Positions 46,122 through 56,401 of a DNA stretch of 64,000 nt are shown here, piece by piece. The stretch spans positions 2,356,001 to 2,420,000 of the forward strand of contig NZ_CP038266.1 of assembly GCF_004564355.1 (NCBI RefSeq), in the 5' to 3' direction. Origin of the DNA: Microbacterium wangchenii. GTDB taxonomy: Bacteria; Actinomycetota; Actinomycetes; Actinomycetales; Microbacteriaceae. The notes beneath the pieces were generated by a model. The model saw only the letters and a program-made list of their open reading frames with translations, was not told the DNA's origin and did not search any database. Numbering within the stretch: the stretch's first letter is position 1; every line of letters begins with the position of its first letter. The position numbers and the translations under genes were made by a program.

Positions 46122-47228
46122 CTACCGTCCGCGGAGGCGCTCGGCGGCGGCAGCGACGCGCTCGTCCGACGCCGTGAGCGAGATCCGGACGTGCTGCGGG
46201 AAGTGCGGACCGTAGAAGTGCCCCGGTCCGGCGAGGATCCCCAGTTCCGCCAGGCCGTCCATGCTCACCCACGCGTCGCGGCCCTCGGTGGCCCACAGGT
46301 AGAGGCCGCCCTCGCTCGCATCGATGCGGAAGCCCGCGTCCTCGAGAGCGGGCTTGAGCAGCATCCGCCGCGCCCGGTACCGCTCTTTCTGCTCCTGCAC
46401 GTGCCGGTCGTCGGAGAGAGCGGCCGTCATGGCGGCTTGCACGGGCGCCGGCGGCATGAGCCCGAGGTGGCGCCGCGCGGTCAGCAGCCGGTCGACGAGG
46501 GCCGGATCTCCCGCGACGAACGCGGCGCGGTACCCGGCGAGGTTCGACTGCTTGCTCAGCGAATAGACCGACAGCAGCCCGGTGAGATCTCCACCGGTCA
46601 CGCGCGGGTCCAGGACGCTCGGGACGGGCTGATCCTGCCACGGCCCCTCCCAGCCCAGTTCGGCGTAGCACTCGTCCGAGGCCAGCACGATCCCGCGCTC
46701 CCGCGCCGCGTCTGCGGCACGGCGGAGGGCGGGGACGTCCAGCACGCGGCCGTCGGGGTTGCCCGGCGAGTTGAGCCACACCAGCCGCGTGGCCGCCGGC
46801 CACTCGTCCGGGTCGTCGGCGGCGACGGGGGCGGCTCCCACCACGCGGGCCCCGACGTCGTACGTCGGATAGGCGGCGCGCGGGTGCACGACGACATCCC
46901 CCGGGCCGAGATCCAGCAGCAGGGGCAGCAGGGCCACGAGCTCTTTCGACCCCACGGTGGGGATGACGTGCGCCGCCGTGAGGGCGGGCACCGCCCTGCG
47001 GCGCTCGTACCATGCAGCGATCGCGTCACGCAGGGCAGCGGTGCCCGAGGTGAGCGGGTAGGAGTGGGCGTCGGTGGCGCGGGCCAGCGCGGCCGCGACG
47101 ACGTCGGGAGTGGGGTCGACGGGCGAGCCGATCGACAGATCCACGATGCCGCCGGGGTGGCGACGCGCCTTCTCGGCGTACGGGGCGACGGCGTCCCACG
47201 GGTAGTCCGCCAGTTCGGCGACCCCCAT
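46122..47228 (-). CDS. dapC: Succinyldiaminopimelate transaminase (actinobacterial DapC)
   Basis: PLP aminotransferase of 368 residues matching the actinobacterial DapC family (Rv1178-like). Motifs are DLSIGSPVDPTP (30-41), NSPGNPDGRVL (153-163), ASDECYAELGW (183-193) and the PLP lysine K226 in SLSKQSNLAGYR. It aminates N-succinyl-2-amino-6-ketopimelate using glutamate. The ferredoxin gene ends 10 bp upstream, as in mycobacteria. With dapD and dapE in the window, three succinylase-branch steps are represented. The ATG at 47228 starts at the conserved ELADYPWD. Confidence 0.92.
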   Translation of the reverse strand: MGVAELADYPWDAVAPYAEKARRHPGGIVDLSIGSPVDPTPDVVAAALARATDAHSYPLTSGTAALRDAIAAWYERRRAVPALTAAHVIPTVGSKELVALLPLLLDLGPGDVVVHPRAAYPTYDVGARVVGAAPVAADDPDEWPAATRLVWLNSPGNPDGRVLDVPALRRAADAARERGIVLASDECYAELGWEGPWQDQPVPSVLDPRVTGGDLTGLLSVYSLSKQSNLAGYRAAFVAGDPALVDRLLTARRHLGLMPPAPVQAAMTAALSDDRHVQEQKERYRARRMLLKPALEDAGFRIDASEGGLYLWATEGRDAWVSMDGLAELGILAGPGHFYGPHFPQHVRISLTASDERVAAAAERLRGR

Positions 47229-47238
47229 CAGCGGGGGC

Positions 47239-47559
47239 TCACTCGCCCTGCGGCGGCAGCGCCGAGATGACGGGGTGATCCTTGTGGATGACCCCCACCT
47301 TCGCCGCACCGCCGGGCGAGCCGATGTCGTCGAAGAACTCCACGTTCGCCTTGTAGTAGTCCGACCACTCCTCGGGGAGATCGTCCTCGTAGTAGATCGC
47401 CTCGACGGGGCAGACCGGCTCGCACGCACCGCAGTCGACGCATTCGTCCGGGTGGATGTAGAGCGAGCGTTCGCCCTCGTAGATGCAATCCACGGGGCAC
47501 TCGTCGATGCACGCACGGTCTTTGACATCCACGCACGGGAGGGCGATCACATACGTCAC
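47239..47559 (-). CDS. fdxA: Seven-iron ferredoxin ([3Fe-4S][4Fe-4S])
   Basis: A 106-residue electron carrier. By comparison with Azotobacter FdI, C9, C17 and C50 should hold the 3Fe cluster, and C21, C40, C43 and C46 the 4Fe cluster, with C25 free. The [11 protein letters not shown] and [11 protein letters not shown] motifs are both intact. The ~35-residue C-terminal extension ([18 protein letters not shown]) is normal for actinobacterial FdxA. GTG at 47559 overlaps the upstream membrane-protein stop (GTGA). Likely partners are P450 or oxidoreductases elsewhere. Confidence 0.95.
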   Translation of the reverse strand: MTYVIALPCVDVKDRACIDECPVDCIYEGERSLYIHPDECVDCGACEPVCPVEAIYYEDDLPEEWSDYYKANVEFFDDIGSPGGAAKVGVIHKDHPVISALPPQGE

Positions 47560-47990
47560 GCATCCAGTCTACGTGGGCTCGCGGGGGCCGGCGGCCCCGA
47601 GGCGCGGAGGTGCGAGAGGTCGGGCCAGGCGACCACGATCGCGACCAGGACCGGCACCGCAAGCGTCCACGTGAGCGGGATCCACTCCGTCGCCGGGGAC
47701 GCGGGGGCCACGATCGCCGATCCGCCGGGTCCGACGTTGCTGAACAGCAGGGTGGCCGCCACGACGCCCAGGCCCCCGGCCAGCGCGGTCCACCGATCCC
47801 CCGTCAAGGTGCGGAAGGCGACCAGCAGCGCGCCCGTGCCCACGATCGCCAGCACGAGTCCCAGCGGCAGGCCGGCGACGGTGTAGGCGTGCGCGACGGT
47901 CGCCGCGGTGCCGTACACGGCGCCGATGACCAGCGACAGGGTCCAGGTCAGGACGCGTGCTGCCAGCACGGGGAACGCCGGGGAGGTCAC
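47556..47990 (-). CDS. Four-helix membrane protein, DUF6113-like
   Basis: A 144-residue protein with four membrane helices (about 8-32, 38-60, 68-86, 102-122) and a short polar C-terminus. It resembles a small actinobacterial family found beside fdxA. GTG at 47990. It overlaps fdxA by 4 bp, so the two are probably coupled with dapC behind them. Function is unknown. Confidence 0.78.
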   Translation of the reverse strand: MTSPAFPVLAARVLTWTLSLVIGAVYGTAATVAHAYTVAGLPLGLVLAIVGTGALLVAFRTLTGDRWTALAGGLGVVAATLLFSNVGPGGSAIVAPASPATEWIPLTWTLAVPVLVAIVVAWPDLSHLRASGPPAPASPRRLDA

Positions 47991-48012
47991 CGCGACAGTC
48001 TAGGCGCCGCGA

Positions 48013-48327
48013 TCATGCCGCCCATCCCCACAGCCGCAGCAGCGCCGCCGTGACGGCGGCGGCCACGACGACGACCAGGAACGGCGCGCGCACCGCGAGC
48101 AGGCCGCCGGCCACGAGCACCGCCGGGATGCGCGCATCCACGACGACGGCCTGACCGGCTCCGAGGGTCTGCACCGCCACGAGCGCCGCGAGCAGCGCCA
48201 CGGTGAGCAGGTCGGCGATGCGGGCGGGGCGCGGCGCCTCCACCCAGCGGGCGGGCAGGAGGTATCCGACCGCCTTCAGCGCGACACAGATCACGGAGGC
48301 CAGGAGGACGGCGTTCCACAGGGTCAC
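48013..48327 (-). CDS. azlD: AzlD-family branched-chain amino acid exporter subunit
   Basis: Small 104-residue protein with three to four helices, the partner of AzlC in BrnFE-type export of branched-chain amino acids or azaleucine resistance. The KAVGYLLPARW motif near residue 18 is typical. GTG at 48327 overlaps the azlC stop (GTGA), the usual pairing. Substrate range is inferred from family. Confidence 0.88.
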   Translation of the reverse strand: MTLWNAVLLASVICVALKAVGYLLPARWVEAPRPARIADLLTVALLAALVAVQTLGAGQAVVVDARIPAVLVAGGLLAVRAPFLVVVVAAAVTAALLRLWGWAA

Positions 48328-49070
48328 GGGAGCCCCTCTCGCTCGGGCACGTCCGGCGGCTCGGGCGCCGGACGCTCGGATCGCCCCAGCCAGTTGAACC
48401 AGCCGACCACCACCGCCACCGCTGCCGCGACGATGACGGGCAGACCCGGCATGAGGCCCGGGGTGAGGACCGCGGCGAGAACGGCGGCCGCCGCCCCCAC
48501 CGCCAGCGCCTGCCGTCCGCGCAGCCGCGGCCACAGCAGCGCGAGGAACGCCGCGGCTGCCGCCGCATCCAGCCCGTACTGGCGCGGGTCGCCGAGCACG
48601 TCGCCCAGCAGCGCCCCAAGGAGCGTGGAGATGTTCCAGCCGATGTAGATGCCGATGCCGGTGACCCAGAAACCCCGCGTGCGTGCGCGAGGGTCGGTCT
48701 GCGCCAGCGACACCGCGGTGGACTCGTCGATCGTGAACTGGGCGGCGCCCGCGCGGCGCCAGAAGCCCGGTCCGATCACCGGCGACATGCGCATGGCGTA
48801 AGCGGCGTTGCGCACCCCGAGGAGCGCCGAGGAGGCGATGGCCGCGGGCGCGGCGGCCACTCCCCCCGCGCCCACGACGCCGACGAAGGCGAATTGCGAT
48901 CCGCCCGTGAACATCAGCGCGCTCAGGACGCACGTCTGCCACACGTCCAGGCCGGATGCGACGGCCAGGGCGCCGAAGGACACTCCGTACGCGCTCGTGG
49001 CCAGCGCCACCGCGAGGCCCTGCCGCGTCGCCCTGCGCTGTTCGTCGGCGGGTTCGGGCGCTGCACTCAC
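48324..49070 (-). CDS. azlC: AzlC-family branched-chain amino acid exporter subunit
   Basis: A 248-residue permease subunit with seven to eight helices. Family motifs are YGVSFGALAVASG, LMFTGGSQFAFVGVV, LLGVRNAAYAMRMSP and FTIDESTAVS. The short acidic C-terminus is followed by azlD. It starts with GTG, 81 bp downstream of the typA stop on the same strand. Probably exports branched-chain amino acids when they are in excess; no Lrp-type regulator is adjacent. Confidence 0.9.
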   Translation of the reverse strand: MSAAPEPADEQRRATRQGLAVALATSAYGVSFGALAVASGLDVWQTCVLSALMFTGGSQFAFVGVVGAGGVAAAPAAIASSALLGVRNAAYAMRMSPVIGPGFWRRAGAAQFTIDESTAVSLAQTDPRARTRGFWVTGIGIYIGWNISTLLGALLGDVLGDPRQYGLDAAAAAAFLALLWPRLRGRQALAVGAAAAVLAAVLTPGLMPGLPVIVAAAVAVVVGWFNWLGRSERPAPEPPDVPEREGLP

Positions 49071-49151
49071 TCGTGGGAGCCTACCGAGGACCGGCGACGT
49101 CGGCGCACCGTCCGCCGCCGCTCCGCTCTCGGCCTCGCCGCACGTGCGGGA

Positions 49152-51062
<1,911 letters not shown>

Positions 51063-51149
51063 GAAGGAATCCTTGAAAGTCGGGGTGCGCCCGGAATCGG
51101 GCCGACCCATTCTACCGGGACGGCGCTGCGAACCGGCTGCACCCGGAGA

Positions 51150-52913
51150 TCAGGAGGCTTCGCCCTCGGCCAGGAGCAGCTGGTGACGCAGGTCGCGACG
51201 GGCCGCCTGCACCTCCGGATCGGGCACCGGGATGGCCGCGATGAGCCGCTGCGTGTACGGCTCCTTGGGGGCACGCAGGATCTCATCGCGCGTGCCCTGC
51301 TCCGCGATCCGCCCGCGGTGCAGCACCACGATGCGGTCGGCGAGGGCGTCCACGACGGCGAGGTCGTGGCTGATGAACAGGCACGCGAACCGGTATTCGC
51401 GCTGCAGTTCGCTCAGCAGCTCGAGAACCCGCGCCTGCACGGAGACATCCAGCGCGCTCGTGGGCTCGTCGGCCACGAGCAGACGCGGCTTCAGCGCCAG
51501 GGCGCGGGCGATGCCCACGCGCTGCTTCTGACCGCCCGACAGCTCGTGCGGGTAGCGGTTGCGATAGTTGCGCGGAAGCCGCACCTCATCCAGGAGCGCT
51601 TCGACACGGCGATCGAGGTCCTTGCCCTTGGCCTCGCCGGCGAGCATGATCGGCTCGCCGATGCTCTCCCCGATCGGCATGCGCGGGTTCAGTGACGACG
51701 ACGGGTCCTGGAACACGATGCCGACCTTGCGCCGCAGGGACGACACGACCTTGCGCGAGCCGGAGCTGATGTCGATCCCGTCGACGACGAGGCGGCCCTC
51801 GGCGATCGGCTGCAGACCGATCGCGGCGCGGCCGATCGTCGACTTGCCGGAGCCGGATTCGCCGACGAGCCCGACGATCTCCCCCTCCGCGATCCCGAGC
51901 GTCACATCGTCCACCGCGCGGAACGCCGCCACGCGGCGGCGCTTGCCGTACTCGACCGACACGTGGTCCAGCTCCAGGACGGGCTGGGCGATGACGGGCG
52001 CTTCGGCGGCGGCGGCGATCGCCTCCGCGTCGACACCGGCCTCGACCTCCTCCACGACGTGCGCGAGGCTCTCCACGACATCCACGGCGCCGTGCTCGGC
52101 GGACTTCTCCCCCAGCCGCGGCACGGCGGCGAGCAGTTCGCGCGTGTACTCCTGCTGGGGGTCGCTGAGGACCTGCCGGACATCTCCCTGCTCGACGATG
52201 TCGCCGTCCTTCATGACGACGATCCAGTCGGCCAGGTCGGCCACCACGCCCATGTCGTGGGTGATGAGGAGGATCGCCGAATCCAGGCGGTCGCGCAGGT
52301 CGCGCAGCAGGTCGAGGATCTCCGCCTGCACCGTGACATCCAGCGCCGTCGTGGGTTCGTCCGCGATCAGCAGCGCCGGGTCCAGGCTGATGGACTGCGC
52401 GATCATGGCCCGCTGCCGCTGTCCGCCGGAGAGCTGGTGCGGGTAGGACGCGAAGGCCTTCTGCGGATCGGGCAGCCCCACCAACCCGAGCAGTTCGAGG
52501 GCACGCGCCTCGGCCTCGGCGGGGCTCTTGCTGGTGTGGGCGCGGATGGCCTCGACGACCTGGAAGCCGACCGTGAGCACGGGGTTCAGCGCCGTCATCG
52601 GCTCCTGGAAGATCGCGGCGACCTCCGTGCCGCGCAGCTGGCGCAGCGCGCGCGGGTTCAGTCCCAGGATCTCGCGGCCGTTCACCTTGATGCTGCCGCG
52701 GACGCGGCTGTTGCGGGGCAGCAGCCCGAGGATCGACATGGAGCTGGCGCTCTTGCCCGACCCCGACTCCCCCACGACGGCGACCACCTGGCCGCGCTGG
52801 ATCGAGTAGGTCAGGTTCTTGGCGGCGGGAACCCAGACGTCGTCGACGGCGAAGTCGACGCTGACGTCGGTCATCTCCAGCGCCGGGGTCGCCGGCTGTG
52901 CGGTCGAGGTCAT
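51150..52913 (-). CDS. Fused double ATPase of a peptide/nickel-type ABC importer (DppD-DppF-like)
   Basis: A 587-residue protein with two ABC cassettes in tandem. NBD1 has Walker A GESGSGKSA, signature LSGGQRQR and Walker B LLIADEPTTALD. NBD2 has GESGSGKST, LSGGQKQR and LLVADEPTSALD. Each half ends with the oligopeptide-ATPase extension (PLGE/EPYTQRLIAAIP-like). An acidic linker of about 45 residues joins them. It powers the permeases at 53593-56248 from the cytosolic side. ATG at 52913 is preferred over a 23-residue upstream extension because it starts just before the conserved N-terminus, with AAGGA upstream. Confidence 0.93.
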   Translation of the reverse strand: MTSTAQPATPALEMTDVSVDFAVDDVWVPAAKNLTYSIQRGQVVAVVGESGSGKSASSMSILGLLPRNSRVRGSIKVNGREILGLNPRALRQLRGTEVAAIFQEPMTALNPVLTVGFQVVEAIRAHTSKSPAEAEARALELLGLVGLPDPQKAFASYPHQLSGGQRQRAMIAQSISLDPALLIADEPTTALDVTVQAEILDLLRDLRDRLDSAILLITHDMGVVADLADWIVVMKDGDIVEQGDVRQVLSDPQQEYTRELLAAVPRLGEKSAEHGAVDVVESLAHVVEEVEAGVDAEAIAAAAEAPVIAQPVLELDHVSVEYGKRRRVAAFRAVDDVTLGIAEGEIVGLVGESGSGKSTIGRAAIGLQPIAEGRLVVDGIDISSGSRKVVSSLRRKVGIVFQDPSSSLNPRMPIGESIGEPIMLAGEAKGKDLDRRVEALLDEVRLPRNYRNRYPHELSGGQKQRVGIARALALKPRLLVADEPTSALDVSVQARVLELLSELQREYRFACLFISHDLAVVDALADRIVVLHRGRIAEQGTRDEILRAPKEPYTQRLIAAIPVPDPEVQAARRDLRHQLLLAEGEAS

Positions 52914-52975
52914 GAGAGGGTCCTTCCCGTCCCGCGCGGCGGGAGCGAGACGTCGGGGGATGGGAGAATGAACGG

Positions 52976-53578
52976 ATGCCACGCATCGTGTTCCGCTCGA
53001 GGTTCAATCAGGTGCTGAGCATCGTCGCGTGGGTCGCGCTGGGGGCGGTGGCCCTGGGCACCCTGCTGACGCCCGGCGCCTTCACGGCCGCACCCGGCAT
53101 CGTGCTGGGCGCCGTCAGCGGCGCAGCCCTCGTGTGGGCGCTGCTGTGGTCGCCGTACGTGGCGGTCGACGACGAGGCCGCCGAGGTCGCGAACGTGCTG
53201 ATGGAGTACCGCGTCCCGTGGGCCGCGCTCATCCACGTCGACACCCGCTACGCCCTCGTGCTGCACACCCCGCAGCGTCGCATCAGCGCCACCGCGGCAC
53301 CGGCGCCCGGCGCCATGACCTCCGTCCGCGCCGCGCGCGCCCATCGGCGCTCCGAAGCGCCCGCCCAGCCGGGCGTGCGTCCGGGCGAGCTGCCCACGAC
53401 CGACTCCGGACGGGCGGCGGAACTGGTCCGCGATCGCTGGCACCACCTGCGCGACACCGGCCGCATTGAATCCGGTGTGGCCGACCGCATCCCGCTGCAG
53501 GCGCGCCCGCGGCTCACGGCGATCGTCGCGATTGTCCTGGGTGTGACCGGGCTGGTGGGCGCGATCCTCCTGGCGTGA
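52976..53578 (+). CDS. PH-like domain membrane protein
   Basis: A 200-residue protein with two N-terminal helices (about 14-57). A bacterial PH-like segment follows (YVAVDDEAAEVANVLMEYRVPWAALIHVDTRYALVL), then a polar Ala/Arg/Pro linker and a final helix (about 178-198). It is transcribed opposite to the transporter genes on both sides and ends 15 bp from the convergent permease. Such proteins are common, and I see no specific link to peptide transport. Function is unknown. Confidence 0.82.
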   Translation: MPRIVFRSRFNQVLSIVAWVALGAVALGTLLTPGAFTAAPGIVLGAVSGAALVWALLWSPYVAVDDEAAEVANVLMEYRVPWAALIHVDTRYALVLHTPQRRISATAAPAPGAMTSVRAARAHRRSEAPAQPGVRPGELPTTDSGRAAELVRDRWHHLRDTGRIESGVADRIPLQARPRLTAIVAIVLGVTGLVGAILLA

Positions 53579-53592
53579 TCTGAGCGACGGGG

Positions 53593-54672
53593 TCATGGCG
53601 ATGGCGGAGTCGAGGACGAGGGCGCCGTCGCCACCGACGACGTCGCCGGAGCGTCGGAGTCCTTCGCGGCCGGCTCCTTCGTCCGCCGCAGCGAGAACCG
53701 CTTCTGGCGCGGGTCGAACGCGTCACGCAGCCCGTCTCCGACGAAGTTGACCAGCAGCGCCAGCAGCACGATGAACGTCGCCGGCCACCAGAACAGCCAC
53801 GGCCGCGTCTGGAAGGCGGACTGGTTGTCGGAGATGATCAGGCCCAGCGACACGTCCGGCGGCTGCACGCCCAGGCGGAGGAAGCTCAGCGCCGTCTCCA
53901 GGAGGATCGCGGCCGCTGCCAGCAGGGTCGCCGCGACGATCACGACGCCGATGGCGTTGGGGAGGATGTGCTTGAAGATGATGCGCGCATCGCTGGCCCC
54001 GGCCACGCGCGCGGCCTCGACGAACTCGCGCTCGCGCAGGCTCAGGAATTCCGCCCGCACCAGGCGCGCGATCGTGGTCCAGGAGATCAGCGCGAGGAAG
54101 AACGCCAGCGGCCACACCCCCAGCCCGCCAGTCGCCCGGCCCACGACGGCACCGATGACGATGATCGGGATGACGATGACGACGTCGGTGATGCGCATCA
54201 GGATCGCGTCCACGATGCCGCGGTAGTAGCCGGCGATCGCGCCGACGACCGTGCCGATGACGGTGCCGACGATGCTGATGACGAACATCACGACGATCGA
54301 GTTCTGGATGCCGCGCATCGTCATCGCGAAGTAGTCGATGCCGATCCGGTCCTGCCCGAAGGGGTGCTCGCCGAAGGAGATGCCGGAGCCGCCCAGCCAC
54401 TGCGGGATGAGCGAGAGCGTGGGCGCCCCGCCGTCGAGCTGGGGGTTGAGGGAGGTGTAGTTGTGCTTCCACCATCCGGGGATGGGCCCGAGGCCGACGG
54501 CCGAGACGGAGAAGACGGCGATCAGGAGGAACAGGATGCCGGAGACGACGGCGACCTTGTTCCCGAGGAAGCGCCGGAGGATGAGGCGCCCCTGACTGAC
54601 GCCGACGGTGTGCTCCTCCTCCGGGGAGGGCGGTGCCGGGGTCAGTGCCGGTTCGGGCATCATCTGGGTCAT
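53593..54672 (-). CDS. ABC permease, DppC/OppC-type
   Basis: Inner-membrane permease of 359 residues with six helices. The EAA coupling loop reads EFVEAARVAGASDARIIFKH. An N-terminal OppC_N segment and a ~50-residue extracytoplasmic insert (PIPGWWKHNYTSLNPQLDG...) fit the family. A Ser/Pro/Ala-rich tail ends the protein. It is placed after the DppB-type gene with a 31-bp gap. Together with that protein it forms the channel for peptides or related ligands. Confidence 0.93.
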   Translation of the reverse strand: MTQMMPEPALTPAPPSPEEEHTVGVSQGRLILRRFLGNKVAVVSGILFLLIAVFSVSAVGLGPIPGWWKHNYTSLNPQLDGGAPTLSLIPQWLGGSGISFGEHPFGQDRIGIDYFAMTMRGIQNSIVVMFVISIVGTVIGTVVGAIAGYYRGIVDAILMRITDVVIVIPIIVIGAVVGRATGGLGVWPLAFFLALISWTTIARLVRAEFLSLREREFVEAARVAGASDARIIFKHILPNAIGVVIVAATLLAAAAILLETALSFLRLGVQPPDVSLGLIISDNQSAFQTRPWLFWWPATFIVLLALLVNFVGDGLRDAFDPRQKRFSLRRTKEPAAKDSDAPATSSVATAPSSSTPPSP

Positions 54673-54703
54673 CGGGTGACCTCCGCAGGTCGGGGGACGG
54701 CGA

Positions 54704-56248
54704 TCATGCGACGACCCGAACGCGGGGATCGAGCACGGCGTACGCGAGATCGGCGAGGAAGTTGAAGACGATCGCGGTGATGGCGATCACGAGGAAGTAC
54801 CCCATGACGGGGTTCACATCGACACGTTCGATGGAGGCGACGAACAGCGACCCCATGCCGCTGATGGCGAAGACGCGCTCGGTGATGACCGCGCCGCCGA
54901 GCAGGGTCCCGACGTCGGTGGCGATGAGGGTGACGATGGGGATGAGCATGTTCCGCAGCGCGTGACGCATGACGACGGTGCGCTCGGAGACGCCCTTGGC
55001 GCGTGCGGTGCGGATGTAGTCCTGGTTCATCACGTCGAGCATCCCCGCGCGGGCGTAGCGGGTGTAGCTGGCGAAGGAGATCAGCAGCAGCGCGATCGTG
55101 GGCAGGAGCAGGTGGGTGAACGAGTCGATCCCCGACAGCCACACGTCGCCGGAGAAACCCGGGGTGCTCGCGCCGACGGTCGCGATCGGCCGGCCGTTGA
55201 TCCGGGGGTTGTCCATGTACACCGGCCAGGCCTGCATGAAGCGGTCCAGCACGACGAATCCCGAGGAGATGACCGCGACGATAGCTCCCACGCGTGCCGC
55301 CAGGCCGCGATCGGTTCCGCCGAGGAGGAACCCCGACGCGATGCCGACGGCGAGGGCGACCAGCCCCAGGATCACGAGCGTGCCGAAGCTGGAGACGTCG
55401 AACAGTCCCTGCAGCGCGAAGTAGCAGATGTACGCGATCGCACCGTTCAGGCCCGCCACGAGGAGCGCGCGCCGGTTCTCCAGACCCGTCAGGAGGGCCG
55501 TGGTCAGGATGACGGTCCCGCCGATGATGAGCAGGAGGCCGATCGGACCGAGCCCGGGCTGGCGGAACCAGTCCGTGACGTCGAAGTACACCAGCAGTGC
55601 CGCCGTGGCGGCGCCGGAGATCCCCGCGACGGCGAGCCGACGGCGCATCGGGCCGCCGATCATGGCCTGCCACACGATCGCGCTGACGACGGTGACCACG
55701 GCGATCAGCCAGATCGGGATCGTCGTCTCGGACTGGAGGAAGTTGTTGAAGCCGATGGCCAGGAACTCCTTGAGGAGCACGGCCACGAGGAAGGCGGGGA
55801 GGGAGTAGAGGAAGAAGCTCAGCAGCGTGACGCCGAAGTCGAACCCGCTGTACTGGCGCAGAGCGGTGACGACGCCGACGGCCACACCCAGGACGATCGC
55901 GACGAAGAAGGCGATGGTCACCAGCTGCAGCGTCGAGGTCATCGCCATGGGAAGGATGGCGGTGACCTCCGCGTTGGAGATCGTGGTGCCCAGGTCGCAG
56001 GTGCCCACGAACGGCACGAGACACTGCGCGGCACCCCCGAGCCACAGGAAGTAGCGCAGCACCGGCGGCACGTCGAGGTCGAGTGCGGCGATGCGGGCGG
56101 CGATGAGCTGCTCGCGGTTGGGGGCGTTGCTGCCTTCGAGGTCCTGGAGCGGGTTGCCGGCGTTCGCGGACAGCACGTACATGAGGAACGAGGCTGCCAG
56201 CAGCACCAGGATCGAGACGGCGATGCGCCTGAGGACGAATCCGACCAT
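54704..56248 (-). CDS. ABC permease, enlarged DppB/OppB-type
   Basis: A 514-residue permease where DppB relatives are usually 310-340. The N-terminal helix and first periplasmic part are normal. After LLKEFLAIGFNNF (about residue 168) there is an additional ~170-residue block with about five hydrophobic helices. It ends near DRFMQAWPVYMDNP, before the conserved core resumes. The EAA loop DYIRTARAKGVSERTVVMRH and the C-terminal DLAYAVLDPRV are intact, so the core should function. A 153-bp gap with hairpins separates it from the binding-protein gene. Confidence 0.9.
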   Translation of the reverse strand: MVGFVLRRIAVSILVLLAASFLMYVLSANAGNPLQDLEGSNAPNREQLIAARIAALDLDVPPVLRYFLWLGGAAQCLVPFVGTCDLGTTISNAEVTAILPMAMTSTLQLVTIAFFVAIVLGVAVGVVTALRQYSGFDFGVTLLSFFLYSLPAFLVAVLLKEFLAIGFNNFLQSETTIPIWLIAVVTVVSAIVWQAMIGGPMRRRLAVAGISGAATAALLVYFDVTDWFRQPGLGPIGLLLIIGGTVILTTALLTGLENRRALLVAGLNGAIAYICYFALQGLFDVSSFGTLVILGLVALAVGIASGFLLGGTDRGLAARVGAIVAVISSGFVVLDRFMQAWPVYMDNPRINGRPIATVGASTPGFSGDVWLSGIDSFTHLLLPTIALLLISFASYTRYARAGMLDVMNQDYIRTARAKGVSERTVVMRHALRNMLIPIVTLIATDVGTLLGGAVITERVFAISGMGSLFVASIERVDVNPVMGYFLVIAITAIVFNFLADLAYAVLDPRVRVVA

Positions 56249-56332
56249 CGCGTTGTCACTTCTTTCGATCGGGCCGAGTCACGCGTTGTGCGCGCTTCGG
56301 ACAGGATAGTCGCGCTCGTGGCACGAACGTGC

Positions 56333-56364
56333 GGGGCGCCGGAGCCCGTGGACTCCGGCGCCCC
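56333..56364. terminator. Strong hairpin after the binding-protein gene (attenuator)
   Basis: A perfect 12-bp GC stem (56333-56344 with 56353-56364) with an 8-base loop, 38 bases after the lipoprotein stop in the direction of transcription. It probably limits read-through into the permease genes and protects the upstream mRNA 3' end, giving excess binding protein over permease. Confidence 0.65.
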
Positions 56365-56366
56365 GT

Positions 56367-56382
56367 GGGCGCGTGTGCGCCC
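56367..56382. terminator. Second, smaller hairpin at the same junction
   Basis: GGGCGC/GCGCCC around GTGT, lying between the binding-protein stop and the larger stem. On the minus strand it forms first and may act jointly with the 12-bp stem. Confidence 0.4.
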
Positions 56383-56401
56383 GGGTGTCACCTAGCGGGG
56401 A

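Noticed and set aside
54962..56395. 477-codon plus-strand frame opposite the DppB-type permease
   Set aside because: Asp/Glu/Arg/Gly-rich antisense of hydrophobic codons; the permease EAA loop and helices are clearly on the minus strand.
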